Shown: positions 24,292 through 32,549 of the stretch, piece by piece
Numbering within the stretch: position 1 is the first letter of the stretch
Layout: the number at the start of each line of letters is the position of its first letter
From: UBA1181 sp963631545
GTDB taxonomy: Bacteria; Bacteroidota; Bacteroidia; Bacteroidales; Paludibacteraceae
Length of the DNA stretch: 32,859 bases
Assembly (NCBI GenBank): GCA_963631545.1
Contig: CAVGRN010000021.1
Coordinates: forward strand, 1-32,859
Reading direction: 5' to 3'
Made by a program: the position numbers and the translations under genes
The notes under the pieces: generated by a model
Seen by the model: the letters and a program-made list of their open reading frames with translations, nothing else
Told to the model about the DNA's origin: nothing
Database searches by the model: none

Positions 24292-24299
24292 TATATTTG
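24292..24299 (+). promoter_or_regulatory. Promoter (-7 box) of the orphan basic protein gene
   Basis: TATATTTG followed by C is a perfect -7 element. A T-rich tract at 24270-24278 lies at the -33 position but coincides with the terminator tail just upstream. The leader is about 35 bases. Confidence 0.6.
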
Positions 24300-24339
24300 C
24301 ATCGTTGTGTTACGATGTTGAACTAAAAAAACCGAAAGC

Positions 24340-24657
24340 ATGCCAGAGATATATTCGCAGGACGGTAGGTGGATTGGAAACTACAAGGTTGACCAAAACG
24401 GAAACTACAGGGTCACCCACGGTAGGGACAACGAAGAGCATCAAAGAATGCTTAAAGCCTTAGGCGCGATGGACGAAACGTCAAGGAAGCAGACTTCTAC
24501 TACGTTTGAAAGTAGGAGAAAGCAACTTGGCAACAAGAAGATGTCCAAAGTCGGTCGGCAAATTACGCACGTTGATAACCCGGGTGGGTATTACAAAGCC
24601 AATCCGAATTACAACGGAATCACTGGAAAAACCAGAGGTCGTAGACGTAGGAAATAA
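24340..24657 (+). CDS. Small basic protein, no recognised family
   Basis: This is a 105-residue protein I do not recognise. It has no signal peptide or membrane segment. The N-terminal third is rich in Tyr, Asn and Gly (GRWIGNYKVDQNGNYRVTHG). A charged, probably helical middle follows (EEHQRMLKALGAMDETSRKQ). The C-terminal third is Gly/Tyr/Asn-rich and very basic, ending GKTRGRRRRK. The basic tail suggests nucleic-acid binding, but nothing specific supports that. It has its own promoter and terminator, so it is a self-contained single-gene cassette between the ASCH-like gene and the PP-loop remnant. That layout is typical of phage moron or island genes; the origin is inferred. Confidence 0.55.
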   Translation: MPEIYSQDGRWIGNYKVDQNGNYRVTHGRDNEEHQRMLKALGAMDETSRKQTSTTFESRRKQLGNKKMSKVGRQITHVDNPGGYYKANPNYNGITGKTRGRRRRK

Positions 24658-24675
24658 GCGTGGTGTTAAAGATGA

Positions 24676-24705
24676 GGGTGCGGGCTTTCCCGTTCCCTTA
24701 TTTTA
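24676..24705 (+). terminator. Terminator after the orphan basic protein gene
   Basis: GGGTGCGGG (24676-24684) and CCCGTTCCC (24689-24697) pair with one mismatch and one G-T pair around the loop CTTT, followed by TTATTTTATT. It lies about 20 bases past the stop codon. Confidence 0.7.
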
Positions 24706-24993
24706 TTGTACTTTTTGAAAAGTAAATAAAAAGTTTATAAAATGAAAAAGGCAATACAGGTAATCGATAGGATAGCGGAAATGACGGACAGCATCCTGCT
24801 GATGCACTCGCTGAGCGGAAAGGACAGCATAGCGTTGCTCGACCTGCTTTATCCGCGGTTCAAGCGCGTGGTGTGCGTCTATATGTACCTCATCCCCAAC
24901 TTGGAACACATCAAGCCGTACTATCGGTACGCGAAGCGGAAGAAGTTCTACCCGTTGTCAATGTATAAGAACGGCGACGTGCTTTCGTACATA

Positions 24994-25016
24994 GCGGTTT
25001 TCGTGAACGAAACCGC
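24994..25016. repeat. Inverted repeat at the PP-loop truncation point
   Basis: GCGGTTTTCG (24994-25003) pairs with CGAAACCGC (25008-25016) around TGAA with one bulged T. No T run follows, so it is not a standard terminator. It coincides with the point where the PP-loop reading frame stops resembling its family. Confidence 0.5.
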
Positions 25017-25058
25017 GGAAAGTACTCTAACCCTACAATACCTTTCAATTCAATTTAC

Positions 25059-25066
25059 TACCTTTG
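25059..25066 (+). promoter_or_regulatory. Promoter (-7 box) of the nucleotidyltransferase-galE operon
   Basis: TACCTTTG followed by C is a perfect -7 element. It lies inside the 3' tail of the PP-loop remnant, about 80 bases before the nucleotidyltransferase ATG. A clear -33 TTTG is missing, which fits the idea that upstream sequence was replaced. Confidence 0.6.
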
Positions 25067-25146
25067 CACGATTATGGTGGCAAATACCCAATGGGCTTTT
25101 GCTGGCGTTAAATTTCTTATTTGGAAGGAAATAAAAAAATAGAAAT

Positions 25147-26052
25147 ATGAAACCTACTTTATTGGTTTTGGCTGCCGGTATGGGTAGCCGATATGGAGGA
25201 CTGAAGCAGTTAGATGGGCTTGGTCCGAATGGAGAGACGATTATGGACTACTCCATTTACGATGCGGTGCGAGCAGGCTTTGGAAAGGTCGTTTTCGTCA
25301 TCCGTCGCTCTTTCAACAGCGAATTTCAGGAGAAAATTGCAAAGAAATATAGCAAGATAGTAGCCACAGAGTTGGTTTACCAAGAGATGGATGCTCTTCC
25401 AGAGGGTTTCTCAGTGCCAGAAGGTCGTGAAAAACCTTGGGGTACGAACCACGCCATCATGATGGGTGCAAAGGCTATCAACGAACCTTTCGCCGTTATC
25501 AATGCCGATGATTTCTACGGAAAAGAGAGTTTCCAAATCTTGGCGGATGCATTGAAAAAGTTGGAAGGCAAACAGAACGAATATTGCATGGTGGGCTATC
25601 GTTTAGGCAATACGCTTTCTGAGAGTGGCCATGTTTCGCGTGGTGTCTGCCATACGGATGCTGCCAACCACTTGACAACCGTAGTTGAACATTATGAGGT
25701 GCAACGTAAGGGCGCAGTGGTGGTGTTCAAAAACCAAGAGACAGGCGCATACGACGAGATAGACGAAAATTTGCCAGTCTCTATGAATATGTGGGGACTC
25801 ACTCCCGATTATTTCGTTCATTCAGAGGCTGATTTCAAAGTTTTCTTGAAAGAGAACATCGGCAATATCAAGGCTGAATATGGAATCCCAACGATGATTA
25901 ACAAGTTGATTCAGAGCAAGACAGCGACCATTGAAGTACTCGACACACCATGCAAATGGTTTGGCGTTACCTATAAAGAAGATCGTCCTTCGGTAGTTGC
26001 AAAAATTGAAAGTCTGATTAAATCGGGTGTCTACCCTGAAAAACTTTTTTAA
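25147..26052 (+). CDS. Sugar-phosphate nucleotidyltransferase
   Basis: This is a 301-residue NTP_transferase-fold enzyme. The N-terminal signature LVLAAGMGSRYGGLKQLDGL binds the nucleotide and carries the catalytic Lys. EKPWGTNHAIMM and FAVINADDFYG (metal-binding Asp) follow, then MNMWGLTPDYF, and EVLDTPCKWFGVTYKEDRP near the end. It would join a sugar-1-phosphate to an NTP to make an activated sugar; the exact sugar is not evident. It lies 10 bases before galE in the same direction, so a hexose nucleotide such as UDP-glucose is a reasonable guess. It begins the region right of the accessory patch. Confidence 0.85.
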   Translation: MKPTLLVLAAGMGSRYGGLKQLDGLGPNGETIMDYSIYDAVRAGFGKVVFVIRRSFNSEFQEKIAKKYSKIVATELVYQEMDALPEGFSVPEGREKPWGTNHAIMMGAKAINEPFAVINADDFYGKESFQILADALKKLEGKQNEYCMVGYRLGNTLSESGHVSRGVCHTDAANHLTTVVEHYEVQRKGAVVVFKNQETGAYDEIDENLPVSMNMWGLTPDYFVHSEADFKVFLKENIGNIKAEYGIPTMINKLIQSKTATIEVLDTPCKWFGVTYKEDRPSVVAKIESLIKSGVYPEKLF

Positions 26053-26062
26053 AAGAATCAGC

Positions 26063-27094
26063 ATGTCAAGAGGAAAAGTATTAGTAACAGGAGGTACTGG
26101 CTATATTGGGTCTCACGCTGTAGTGGAACTCTATAACGCTGGATATGAGCCAATTATCATTGATAATTTGTCAAATTCCAATGTTGGCGTTTTAGAGGGG
26201 ATCAAGAAGATCATTGGCGTTCCTCTTGTTTATGAAAATATAGATTGTAAAGACTATAATTCTTTGGAGCGTTTTATGGAGAAACATCCTGAGATTGTGG
26301 CAGTTGCGCATTTCGCCGCTTCCAAATCGGTGGGAGAGTCTGTGAAAGAGCCTCTATTATATTACAGAAACAATATCGTTTCCATGATTAATCTGTTGCA
26401 GTTGATGCATAAGTTCGGTATCAAAAATATCGTCTTTTCCTCATCATGCACAGTCTATGGGCAGCCCGATCAGTTGCCTGTAACCGAGCAGGCTCCTATC
26501 AAGCCTGCTACTTCACCTTACGGTCGCACGAAGCAGATTTGCGAGGATATCCTTCGTGACACCTCCATTGCATACCCTGATTTGCGCGTTGTCCTTTTGC
26601 GTTATTTTAACCCTATTGGCGCACACCCAAGTGCCGAGATTGGCGAGTTGCCGAACGGTATTCCTAACAATCTTTTGCCATACGTTACGCAGACGGCGGC
26701 AGGCATTCGCAAAGAGTTGAGTGTTTTTGGCGACGACTATAACACACCTGATGGCAGTTGCATCCGCGACTACCTTGGAGTGGTTGATTTGGCAAAGGCG
26801 CATGTCGTGGCAGTCAATCGTTTGGTTGAAGAGAAAGGAAAGTCGAATGTCGAGGTGTTCAACTTAGGCACAGGTCGAGGTGTCTCTGTCTTGGAGTTGG
26901 TGAAAACTTTCATGGAGGTGACGGGTGTGAACGTCCCTTACAAGATTGCGCCAAGACGTGAAGGAGACATTGAGCAGATCTGGGCAGACCCATCGTACGC
27001 TAACAAAGAGTTGGGATGGAAAGCCGAGGAGACGTTGGGCGAGACGCTGCTCTCCGCATGGAAATGGCAGCAGAAACTAAGCGAGAAAGCATAG
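26063..27094 (+). CDS. galE: UDP-glucose 4-epimerase GalE
   Basis: This 343-residue short-chain dehydrogenase-fold enzyme interconverts UDP-glucose and UDP-galactose using bound NAD. The Rossmann motif is VTGGTGYIGSH (G10, G13, G16). Catalytic residues are in SSSCTVYG (126-133) and in Y153xxxK157 (SPYGRTK). LRYFNPIGAHPS and the C-terminal APRREGDIEQIWADP are typical of GalE. The frame extends upstream to a GTG at 26027 inside the preceding gene, but the ATG at 26063 starts directly with the conserved strand (MSRGKVLV). It is cotranscribed with the nucleotidyltransferase, and a hairpin with a T run follows (27101-27123). Confidence 0.95.
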   Translation: MSRGKVLVTGGTGYIGSHAVVELYNAGYEPIIIDNLSNSNVGVLEGIKKIIGVPLVYENIDCKDYNSLERFMEKHPEIVAVAHFAASKSVGESVKEPLLYYRNNIVSMINLLQLMHKFGIKNIVFSSSCTVYGQPDQLPVTEQAPIKPATSPYGRTKQICEDILRDTSIAYPDLRVVLLRYFNPIGAHPSAEIGELPNGIPNNLLPYVTQTAAGIRKELSVFGDDYNTPDGSCIRDYLGVVDLAKAHVVAVNRLVEEKGKSNVEVFNLGTGRGVSVLELVKTFMEVTGVNVPYKIAPRREGDIEQIWADPSYANKELGWKAEETLGETLLSAWKWQQKLSEKA

Positions 27095-27100
27095 ACTTGA

Positions 27101-27123
27101 AAGTTCTTTAGAACTTCGTTTTT
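27101..27123 (+). terminator. Possible terminator after galE
   Basis: AAGTTC (27101-27106), TTTA, GAACTT (27111-27116), then CGTTTTT. The six-base stem is AT-rich and weak. The sequence is also a 7+2+7 palindrome (27101-27116), so a protein site is an alternative. Confidence 0.5.
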
Positions 27124-27164
27124 GGCTTCTCGCCACTGAATTAAGAAACCAAAACAACAGAGTG

Positions 27165-28376
27165 ATGAAATATTTGATTATATTAGGAGACGGAATGGCA
27201 GACGAGCCAATTCCATCTTTAGGCAACAAAACGATTCTGCAAGCGGCAGAGACGCCGACCATGGATATGTTGGCACGCAAGGGACGTAGCGGAATGTTGG
27301 CGACTGTCCCTGCTGGTTTTCATCCAGGCAGTGAGATTGCCAACCTCGAGGTTTTGGGTTACGATGTTCACAAGGTGTTTGAAGGACGTGGTTCTTTGGA
27401 GGCTGCCAGTATGGGTGTGGACATTGAACCCGGTGAGATGGCGATGCGTTGCAATGTGATTTGCGTGCAAGACGGAAAGATTAAGAATCACTCCGCAGGT
27501 CATATCTCGAATGAGGAGGCTTATCAGTTGATTGATTATCTCAACGAGAAATTGGGCGACGACAAGGTTCGCTTCTTCCCAGGCATTTCATATCGCCACT
27601 TGTTGAAGATCAAAGGCGGAGACAAGCATGTTTCATGCACACCCCCTCATGATGTGCCAGGTACTCCATACAAGGATGTGTTGGTGAAAGCAGATACCCC
27701 TGCTGCTGAGGAGACTGCCAAATTGCTCAATGAGTTGATTCTCAAATCAATGGAGATTCTTCCAGAGCATCCAGTCAACAAGAAGCGTGTGGCAGAAGGA
27801 AAAGACCCTGCAAACAGCATTTGGCCTTGGTCTGCCGGCTACAAGCCCAACATGAAGACTTTGATGGAACTCTACGGATTGAAGAGTGGAGCTGTCATCT
27901 CGGCAGTCGATTTGATTCGCGGTATCGGAGTCTACGCAGGTTTGGAGGTGATTGAAGTGGAAGGTGCTACAGGATTGTATGACACCAACTACGAAGGAAA
28001 GGCACAAGCTGCAATCGACGCGCTTCGCAAGCACGATTTCGTTTATCTTCACATTGAAGCGAGCGACGAAGCCGGACACGAAGGTAATGTTGAGTTGAAG
28101 AAGAAGACGGTTGAATACTTGGAGAACCGCGTTGTGAAACCAATCTACGAAGAGGTTTCAAAGTGGGATGAGCCAGTGGCAATCGCTATTCTTCCAGATC
28201 ATCCGACCCCTTGTCGTTTGAAGACCCATGTGGCAGAGCCAATTCCATTCCTCATCTATTACCCAGGAATCGAGCCAGATTCTGTTCAGGTATATGATGA
28301 GTTTGCTGCACAGAAAGGTGCATACGGATTGCTGAAAGGCGAAGAGTTCTTGCAGGCACTCCTGAGCATCAAATAA
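27165..28376 (+). CDS. apgM-type cofactor-independent phosphoglycerate mutase / proposed homoserine kinase
   Basis: This is a 403-residue alkaline phosphatase-superfamily protein of the archaeal-type iPGM family. The metal site is seen in ILGDGMAD (6-13), the nucleophile Ser56 with Asn60 in PGSEIANLEVLGYD, and later metal ligands in HIEASDEAGHEGN and LPDHPTPC. All key residues are present. By family it could interconvert 2- and 3-phosphoglycerate. In bacteria lacking ThrB, relatives have been proposed as homoserine kinases. No thrA or thrC is in the window, so context does not decide. The start is the ATG at 27165; a GTG at 27162 is directly in front. Confidence 0.85.
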   Translation: MKYLIILGDGMADEPIPSLGNKTILQAAETPTMDMLARKGRSGMLATVPAGFHPGSEIANLEVLGYDVHKVFEGRGSLEAASMGVDIEPGEMAMRCNVICVQDGKIKNHSAGHISNEEAYQLIDYLNEKLGDDKVRFFPGISYRHLLKIKGGDKHVSCTPPHDVPGTPYKDVLVKADTPAAEETAKLLNELILKSMEILPEHPVNKKRVAEGKDPANSIWPWSAGYKPNMKTLMELYGLKSGAVISAVDLIRGIGVYAGLEVIEVEGATGLYDTNYEGKAQAAIDALRKHDFVYLHIEASDEAGHEGNVELKKKTVEYLENRVVKPIYEEVSKWDEPVAIAILPDHPTPCRLKTHVAEPIPFLIYYPGIEPDSVQVYDEFAAQKGAYGLLKGEEFLQALLSIK

Positions 28377-28384
28377 AAATAGCC

Positions 28385-28472
28385 ACGCTATCAATCGGCT
28401 TCGTGCCGATTGGGGCGAGGCAATATAAAATAATAATCAAACATTGTAATCTGGTCTTTCCGAAGACCGATT
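28385..28472 (+). promoter_or_regulatory. Paired hairpins in the leader of the TSCPD gene
   Basis: Hairpin 1 is CAATCGGC-TTCGT-GCCGATTG (28392-28412, 8 perfect pairs). Hairpin 2 is GGTCTT-TCCG-AAGACC (28453-28468) extended by AATC / GATT. AATCGG of hairpin 1 can also pair with CCGATT of hairpin 2. Neither stem is followed by a good T run, so these may be a processing site or a weak attenuator between the mutase and the TSCPD gene. Confidence 0.4.
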
Positions 28473-28495
28473 CTTAATTTATCACTTTGTCTAAA

Positions 28496-28744
28496 ATGGA
28501 ACAGAAGAAACTATATCAATGCACTGGGACATGCTCGAAGGTGATAGAAGTCTCTGTTGATGATGATGTTATTAAGAGTGTACGATTCTACGGTGGCTGT
28601 CCGGGAAATACCCAAGGGGTGGCTGCACTGGCGAAAGGTATGCGTGTGAAGGATGCAATCGAGCGGTTGAAAGGCATCGATTGCGGAGGACGAGGCACAT
28701 CTTGTCCAGACCAGTTGGCGCATGCTTTAGAGCAGTTTTTGTAA
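28496..28744 (+). CDS. TSCPD domain protein (TIGR03905 type)
   Basis: This is an 82-residue protein consisting of one TSCPD domain. Conserved cysteines lie at C9 and C13 (YQCTGTCSKVIEV), in FYGGCPGNTQGV and in DCGGRGTSCPDQLAHAL, which contains the family's TSCPD-like signature. The cysteines suggest metal or cluster binding; the domain also occurs at the C-terminus of some ribonucleotide reductases. The small stand-alone form has no known function that I can state. The ATG at 28496 is chosen over a TTG at 28487. It lies 55 bases before purL in the same direction and is probably cotranscribed with it. Confidence 0.85.
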   Translation: MEQKKLYQCTGTCSKVIEVSVDDDVIKSVRFYGGCPGNTQGVAALAKGMRVKDAIERLKGIDCGGRGTSCPDQLAHALEQFL

Positions 28745-28799
28745 AAAGGTAGGAGAGAACACTGATAAACGAGATTCAGAAATAAAAAAATAATAACGA

Positions 28800-31700
28800 A
28801 TGGTTTTATTTTTCAAAAAGGCGGACGCAGGGTTTATCGCTGTGGACGCAGACCAAAAGTTTGGCGAGCAGGACATTGAGAAGTTGACTTGGCTTTTCAG
28901 TGGCGCAGAGTTCACCGACAAGACAAGCGTGGAGGGCTGGTTCATCGGTCCACGTCGCGAAATGATCACCCCTTGGAGTACCAATGCTGTGGAGATCACG
29001 CAAAACATGGCACTCAAAGGTATCCGCCGTATTGAGGAGTATTTTGCTGCTAAGGGCAAAGACTCTGAGCATGACCCTATGCTTCAACGTGTTTACAATG
29101 GTCTTGATCAAACCATCTTCACGATTGACAAAAAGCCAGATCCAATCGTCTACATCGATGATTTGGCTGCCTACAACCAAAAAGAAGGTCTTGCGCTCAG
29201 CCAACAAGAGATGGAATACCTCAATGGCGTGAGTGAGAAAATCGGCAGAAAACTTACGGATAGCGAGGTGTTCGGATTCTCTCAAGTGAACTCTGAGCAC
29301 TGTCGTCATAAAATCTTCAACGGTCTCTTCATCATCGATGGCGAGGAGAAGGAGAGTTCCCTCTTCAAACTCATAAAGAAGACTTCAGAGAAGAATCCTA
29401 ACAAGATTGTTTCGGCTTATAAGGATAATGTCGCTTTCAACGAAGGTCCTGAGATTGAGCAGTTTGCGCCTGCAAGCGGTGATAAGCCAGACTTTTTCGA
29501 GGTTAAGAAAATCAACTCTGTCATATCTTTGAAGGCAGAGACACACAACTTCCCAACAACTGTTGAGCCTTTCAACGGTGCTGCAACAGGTACGGGTGGT
29601 GAGATCCGCGACCGTTTAGGTGGTGGTAAGGCAAGTTTGCCTATCGCTGGTACGGCTGTTTACATGACGGCTTACCCACGCACAACTCCTGGCAGACATT
29701 GGGAGGATGTTCTCGACCCTCGTAAGTGGTTGTATCAGACCCCAGAGCAGATCTTGATCAAGGCCTCTAATGGTGCGAGCGATTTCGGTAACAAGTTCGG
29801 TCAACCGCTCATCTGCGGTTCTTTGTTGACCTACGAACACGCTGAGAATGATAAGAAATACGCTTACGATAAGGTGATTATGTTGGCTGGTGGTGTCGGC
29901 TTCGCTAAGAAGAAAGACAGTTTGAAGGGCGACCCTAAGCCAGGAGAGAAAGTCGTAGTGATGGGTGGAGATAACTACCGCATCGGTATGGGTGGTGGTG
30001 CCGTTTCATCTGTTGATACCGGACTTTACGCTAACGCTATCGAGTTGAACGCCGTTCAGCGTGCCAACCCTGAGATGCAGAAACGTGTCTCTAACGTAAT
30101 CCGTACGTTGGCTGAGTCGGACAGCAACCCAATCGTTTCAATCCACGACCACGGTGCAGGAGGCCACCTGAACTGTTTGTCTGAGTTGGTTGAAGCAACT
30201 GGTGGTAAGATCGATATGGATAAGTTGCCAATCGGTGACCCTACACTTTCCGACAAGGAAATCATCGGAAATGAGAGTCAGGAGCGTATGGGATTCTTGA
30301 TCGAGGACAAGGATGTTGACCTTATCAAGAAGATCGCCGACAGAGAGCGCGCCCCTATGTATGTAGTCGGAGAGACGACTGACGATATGCGCTTCGTCTT
30401 TGAGCGTGCAAACGGTGAAAAACCTATCGACCTTCGTTTGGATTATATGATTGGAAAACCACCTCGTACTGTCATCAAAGACAATACGGTAGAGGAGAAA
30501 TTCCAACCAGTACAGACTGATTCTAAGAAGATTCAAGAATACATCAACGATGTTCTCCAATTGGAGTCTGTCGCTTGTAAGGACTGGTTGACCAACAAGG
30601 TAGACCGTTCCGTAACAGGTAAGATCGCTCGTCAGCAATGTGCTGGTGAGTTGCAGTTGCCTTTGAACGACTTGGGTGCTGTATCATTGGATTACAGAGG
30701 AAAGAGCGGTATTGCCACTTCTATCGGACATGCGCCTGCTGTTGCATTGGCAGACCCATGCGCAGGTTCAGTGATGGCAGTTGCCGAGGCATTGACCAAC
30801 ATCGTATGGGCTCCGTTGGCAGACGGACTGCGCAGCGTTTCGTTGAGTGCCAACTGGATGTGGCCTTGCAAAAACCCAGGAGAGGACGCACGTTTGTATA
30901 AAGCCGTAGAAGCATGTAGCGACTTCGCTTGCGAGTTGGGTGTTAACATTCCAACTGGAAAAGACTCCCTCTCAATGACCCAGAAGTATGACGGCGATAA
31001 GGTGCTTTCACCTGGAACAGTCATCATCTCGGCAGGTGCAGAGGTTTCTGACGTTCGCAGAATCGTTTCTCCTGTATTGGCAGACAAAGAGTCGTACATC
31101 TATCATATCGACTTCTCATTCGACTCATTAAAGTTGGGTGGTTCAGCATTGGCTGCCACTTTGAACAAGGTGGGTGACGAGGTGCCAACCGTTGTTCGAC
31201 CAGGCTACTTCGCAGATGCTTTCGAGGCAGTTCAGGAGTTGATTGACAAAAAGTTGATTTTGGCTGGTCACGATATCTCTGAAGGTGGTATGATTACCGC
31301 TTTGTTGGAGATGTGTTTCGCTAACACGAAGGGCGGTTTGAGAATTGATTTGAAAGATATTCCAGAGCCAGACTTGGTTAAGATTCTCTTCGCTGAAAAT
31401 CCTGGAGTCTTGATTCAGGTTGAAAACAAGGGCGAGGTTGAGAAGATCTTGAAGAACGCAGGTATTGGTTTCGCTAAGATTGGAAAGACTATCGAGGAGA
31501 GAGAAATCGTTGTTAAGCATTATGATCAGAAGGAAGTATTCGACATTGACGCTTTGCGTGATGTTTGGTACAAATCTTCTTACCTCTTGGATCGTCGCCA
31601 AAGTGGCGAGCAGTGCGCGAAAGAGCGTTATGAGAACTACAAGAAGCAACCATTGCAGATTAAGTTCAAGAACTCGTTCAAGGGCAAGTTGTCAGCTCTC

Positions 31701-32486
31701 GGACTCACAGCCGACCGCAAGGGAAGATCAGGTGTCAAAGCCGCTATCATTCGTGAAAAAGGTACGAATGGCGAGCGTGAGATGGCATACTCACTCTATT
31801 TGGCAGGTTTCGATGTGAAAGATGTTCACATGACCGATTTGACTTCGGGTCGTGAAACTTTGGAAGATGTCAATATGATTGTCTTCTGTGGAGGATTCTC
31901 CAACTCAGACGTTTTGGGTTCTGCCAAAGGATGGGCGGGAGGTTTCCGTTACAGCGAGAAGGCAAAAGAGACATTGGCTAAGTTCTACGAAAGAAAAGAC
32001 ACTTTGAGTTTGGGAGTCTGCAACGGTTGTCAGTTGATGGTCGAACTCGGACTTCTCTACCCTGAGCATGCCGAAGGACCAAAGATGTTGCACAACGACT
32101 CGCACAAGTTCGAGTCTAACTTCGTTGGCTTGACGATTCCAGAGAACAACTCAGTGATGTTCGGTTCGTTGGCAGGCAGCAAGTTGGGCTTGTGGGTAGC
32201 ACACGGTGAGGGTAAGTTCCACTTCCCATACGCCGAGAGCGAGTACAGTGTAGTTGCAAAATACACTTACGAAGGCTATCCAGCCAATCCAAACGGTTCA
32301 ATGTACAACGTGGCAGGAGTCTGCTCAAAGGACGGTCGCCACTTGGCAATGATGCCACACTTGGAGCGTGCCATCTTCCCATGGCAGTGGGCATATTATC
32401 CAGCAGACCGCGTTAACGAAGACGAGGTTACACCTTGGATTGAAGCCTTCTTGAACGCTAAGAAGTGGATTGAGAAGAATAGATAA
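28800..32486 (+). CDS. purL: Phosphoribosylformylglycinamidine synthase PurL (single chain)
   Basis: This is a 1228-residue enzyme of the large PurL type, in which synthetase and glutaminase are fused. It converts FGAR, glutamine and ATP to FGAM, the fourth step of purine synthesis. The linker and synthetase part shows GFSQVNSEHCRHKIFNG, LKAETHNFPTTVEPFNGAAT, SIHDHGAGGHLNCLSELVEA and LAGHDISEGGMITALLEM. The C-terminal glutamine amidotransferase has FCGGFSNSDVLGSAKGWAGG, nucleophile Cys1074 in GVCNGCQLM, and the His and Glu of PHLERAIFPWQW. All key sites are intact and the length is normal. Codon choice looks strongly biased, as in a highly expressed gene. Together with purH it marks an intact de novo purine pathway. 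Confidence 0.97.
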   Translation: MVLFFKKADAGFIAVDADQKFGEQDIEKLTWLFSGAEFTDKTSVEGWFIGPRREMITPWSTNAVEITQNMALKGIRRIEEYFAAKGKDSEHDPMLQRVYNGLDQTIFTIDKKPDPIVYIDDLAAYNQKEGLALSQQEMEYLNGVSEKIGRKLTDSEVFGFSQVNSEHCRHKIFNGLFIIDGEEKESSLFKLIKKTSEKNPNKIVSAYKDNVAFNEGPEIEQFAPASGDKPDFFEVKKINSVISLKAETHNFPTTVEPFNGAATGTGGEIRDRLGGGKASLPIAGTAVYMTAYPRTTPGRHWEDVLDPRKWLYQTPEQILIKASNGASDFGNKFGQPLICGSLLTYEHAENDKKYAYDKVIMLAGGVGFAKKKDSLKGDPKPGEKVVVMGGDNYRIGMGGGAVSSVDTGLYANAIELNAVQRANPEMQKRVSNVIRTLAESDSNPIVSIHDHGAGGHLNCLSELVEATGGKIDMDKLPIGDPTLSDKEIIGNESQERMGFLIEDKDVDLIKKIADRERAPMYVVGETTDDMRFVFERANGEKPIDLRLDYMIGKPPRTVIKDNTVEEKFQPVQTDSKKIQEYINDVLQLESVACKDWLTNKVDRSVTGKIARQQCAGELQLPLNDLGAVSLDYRGKSGIATSIGHAPAVALADPCAGSVMAVAEALTNIVWAPLADGLRSVSLSANWMWPCKNPGEDARLYKAVEACSDFACELGVNIPTGKDSLSMTQKYDGDKVLSPGTVIISAGAEVSDVRRIVSPVLADKESYIYHIDFSFDSLKLGGSALAATLNKVGDEVPTVVRPGYFADAFEAVQELIDKKLILAGHDISEGGMITALLEMCFANTKGGLRIDLKDIPEPDLVKILFAENPGVLIQVENKGEVEKILKNAGIGFAKIGKTIEEREIVVKHYDQKEVFDIDALRDVWYKSSYLLDRRQSGEQCAKERYENYKKQPLQIKFKNSFKGKLSALGLTADRKGRSGVKAAIIREKGTNGEREMAYSLYLAGFDVKDVHMTDLTSGRETLEDVNMIVFCGGFSNSDVLGSAKGWAGGFRYSEKAKETLAKFYERKDTLSLGVCNGCQLMVELGLLYPEHAEGPKMLHNDSHKFESNFVGLTIPENNSVMFGSLAGSKLGLWVAHGEGKFHFPYAESEYSVVAKYTYEGYPANPNGSMYNVAGVCSKDGRHLAMMPHLERAIFPWQWAYYPADRVNEDEVTPWIEAFLNAKKWIEKNR

Positions 32487-32511
32487 AAGATTAAGTAGTA
32501 AAAAAATAGAG

Positions 32512-32547
32512 GAGTCGCATTTGAGAAGGTGCGACTCTTTTATTTTT
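32512..32547 (+). terminator. Terminator after purL
   Basis: GAGTCGCA (32512-32519) and TGCGACTC (32530-32537) form a perfect 8-base stem with a 10-base loop, followed by TTTTATTTTT. It lies 25 bases past the purL stop. Confidence 0.9.
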
Positions 32548-32549
32548 AG

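Larger units (their letters stand above)
24742..25134 (+). pseudogene. Truncated PP-loop (PAPS reductase-like) gene remnant
   Basis: The first 85 or so codons encode the start of a PP-loop ATP pyrophosphatase: MHSLSGKDSIALLDLLYPRF (a SGxKDS loop), then VVCVYMYLIPNLEHI and YYRYAKRKKFYP. I recall this pattern from PAPS reductase-family proteins of Bacteroides phages, which are usually well over 200 residues. After about codon 88 the sequence loses all family resemblance (NETAESTLTLQYLS onward). That change coincides with an imperfect inverted repeat (24994-25016), and the tail runs over the promoter of the next gene. I infer a gene cut off by a deletion or insertion junction near 25000-25040; the 130-residue product is unlikely to be active. 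Confidence 0.6.

Noticed and set aside
22331..25040. Integration of the accessory patch at the tRNA-Ile gene
   Set aside because: ribF separates them, no integrase is present, and I found no copy of the tRNA 3' end further right.
27101..27116. Operator palindrome AAGTTCT-N2-AGAACTT after galE
   Set aside because: The following CGTTTTT makes a weak terminator the simpler reading, and no promoter elements surround it.
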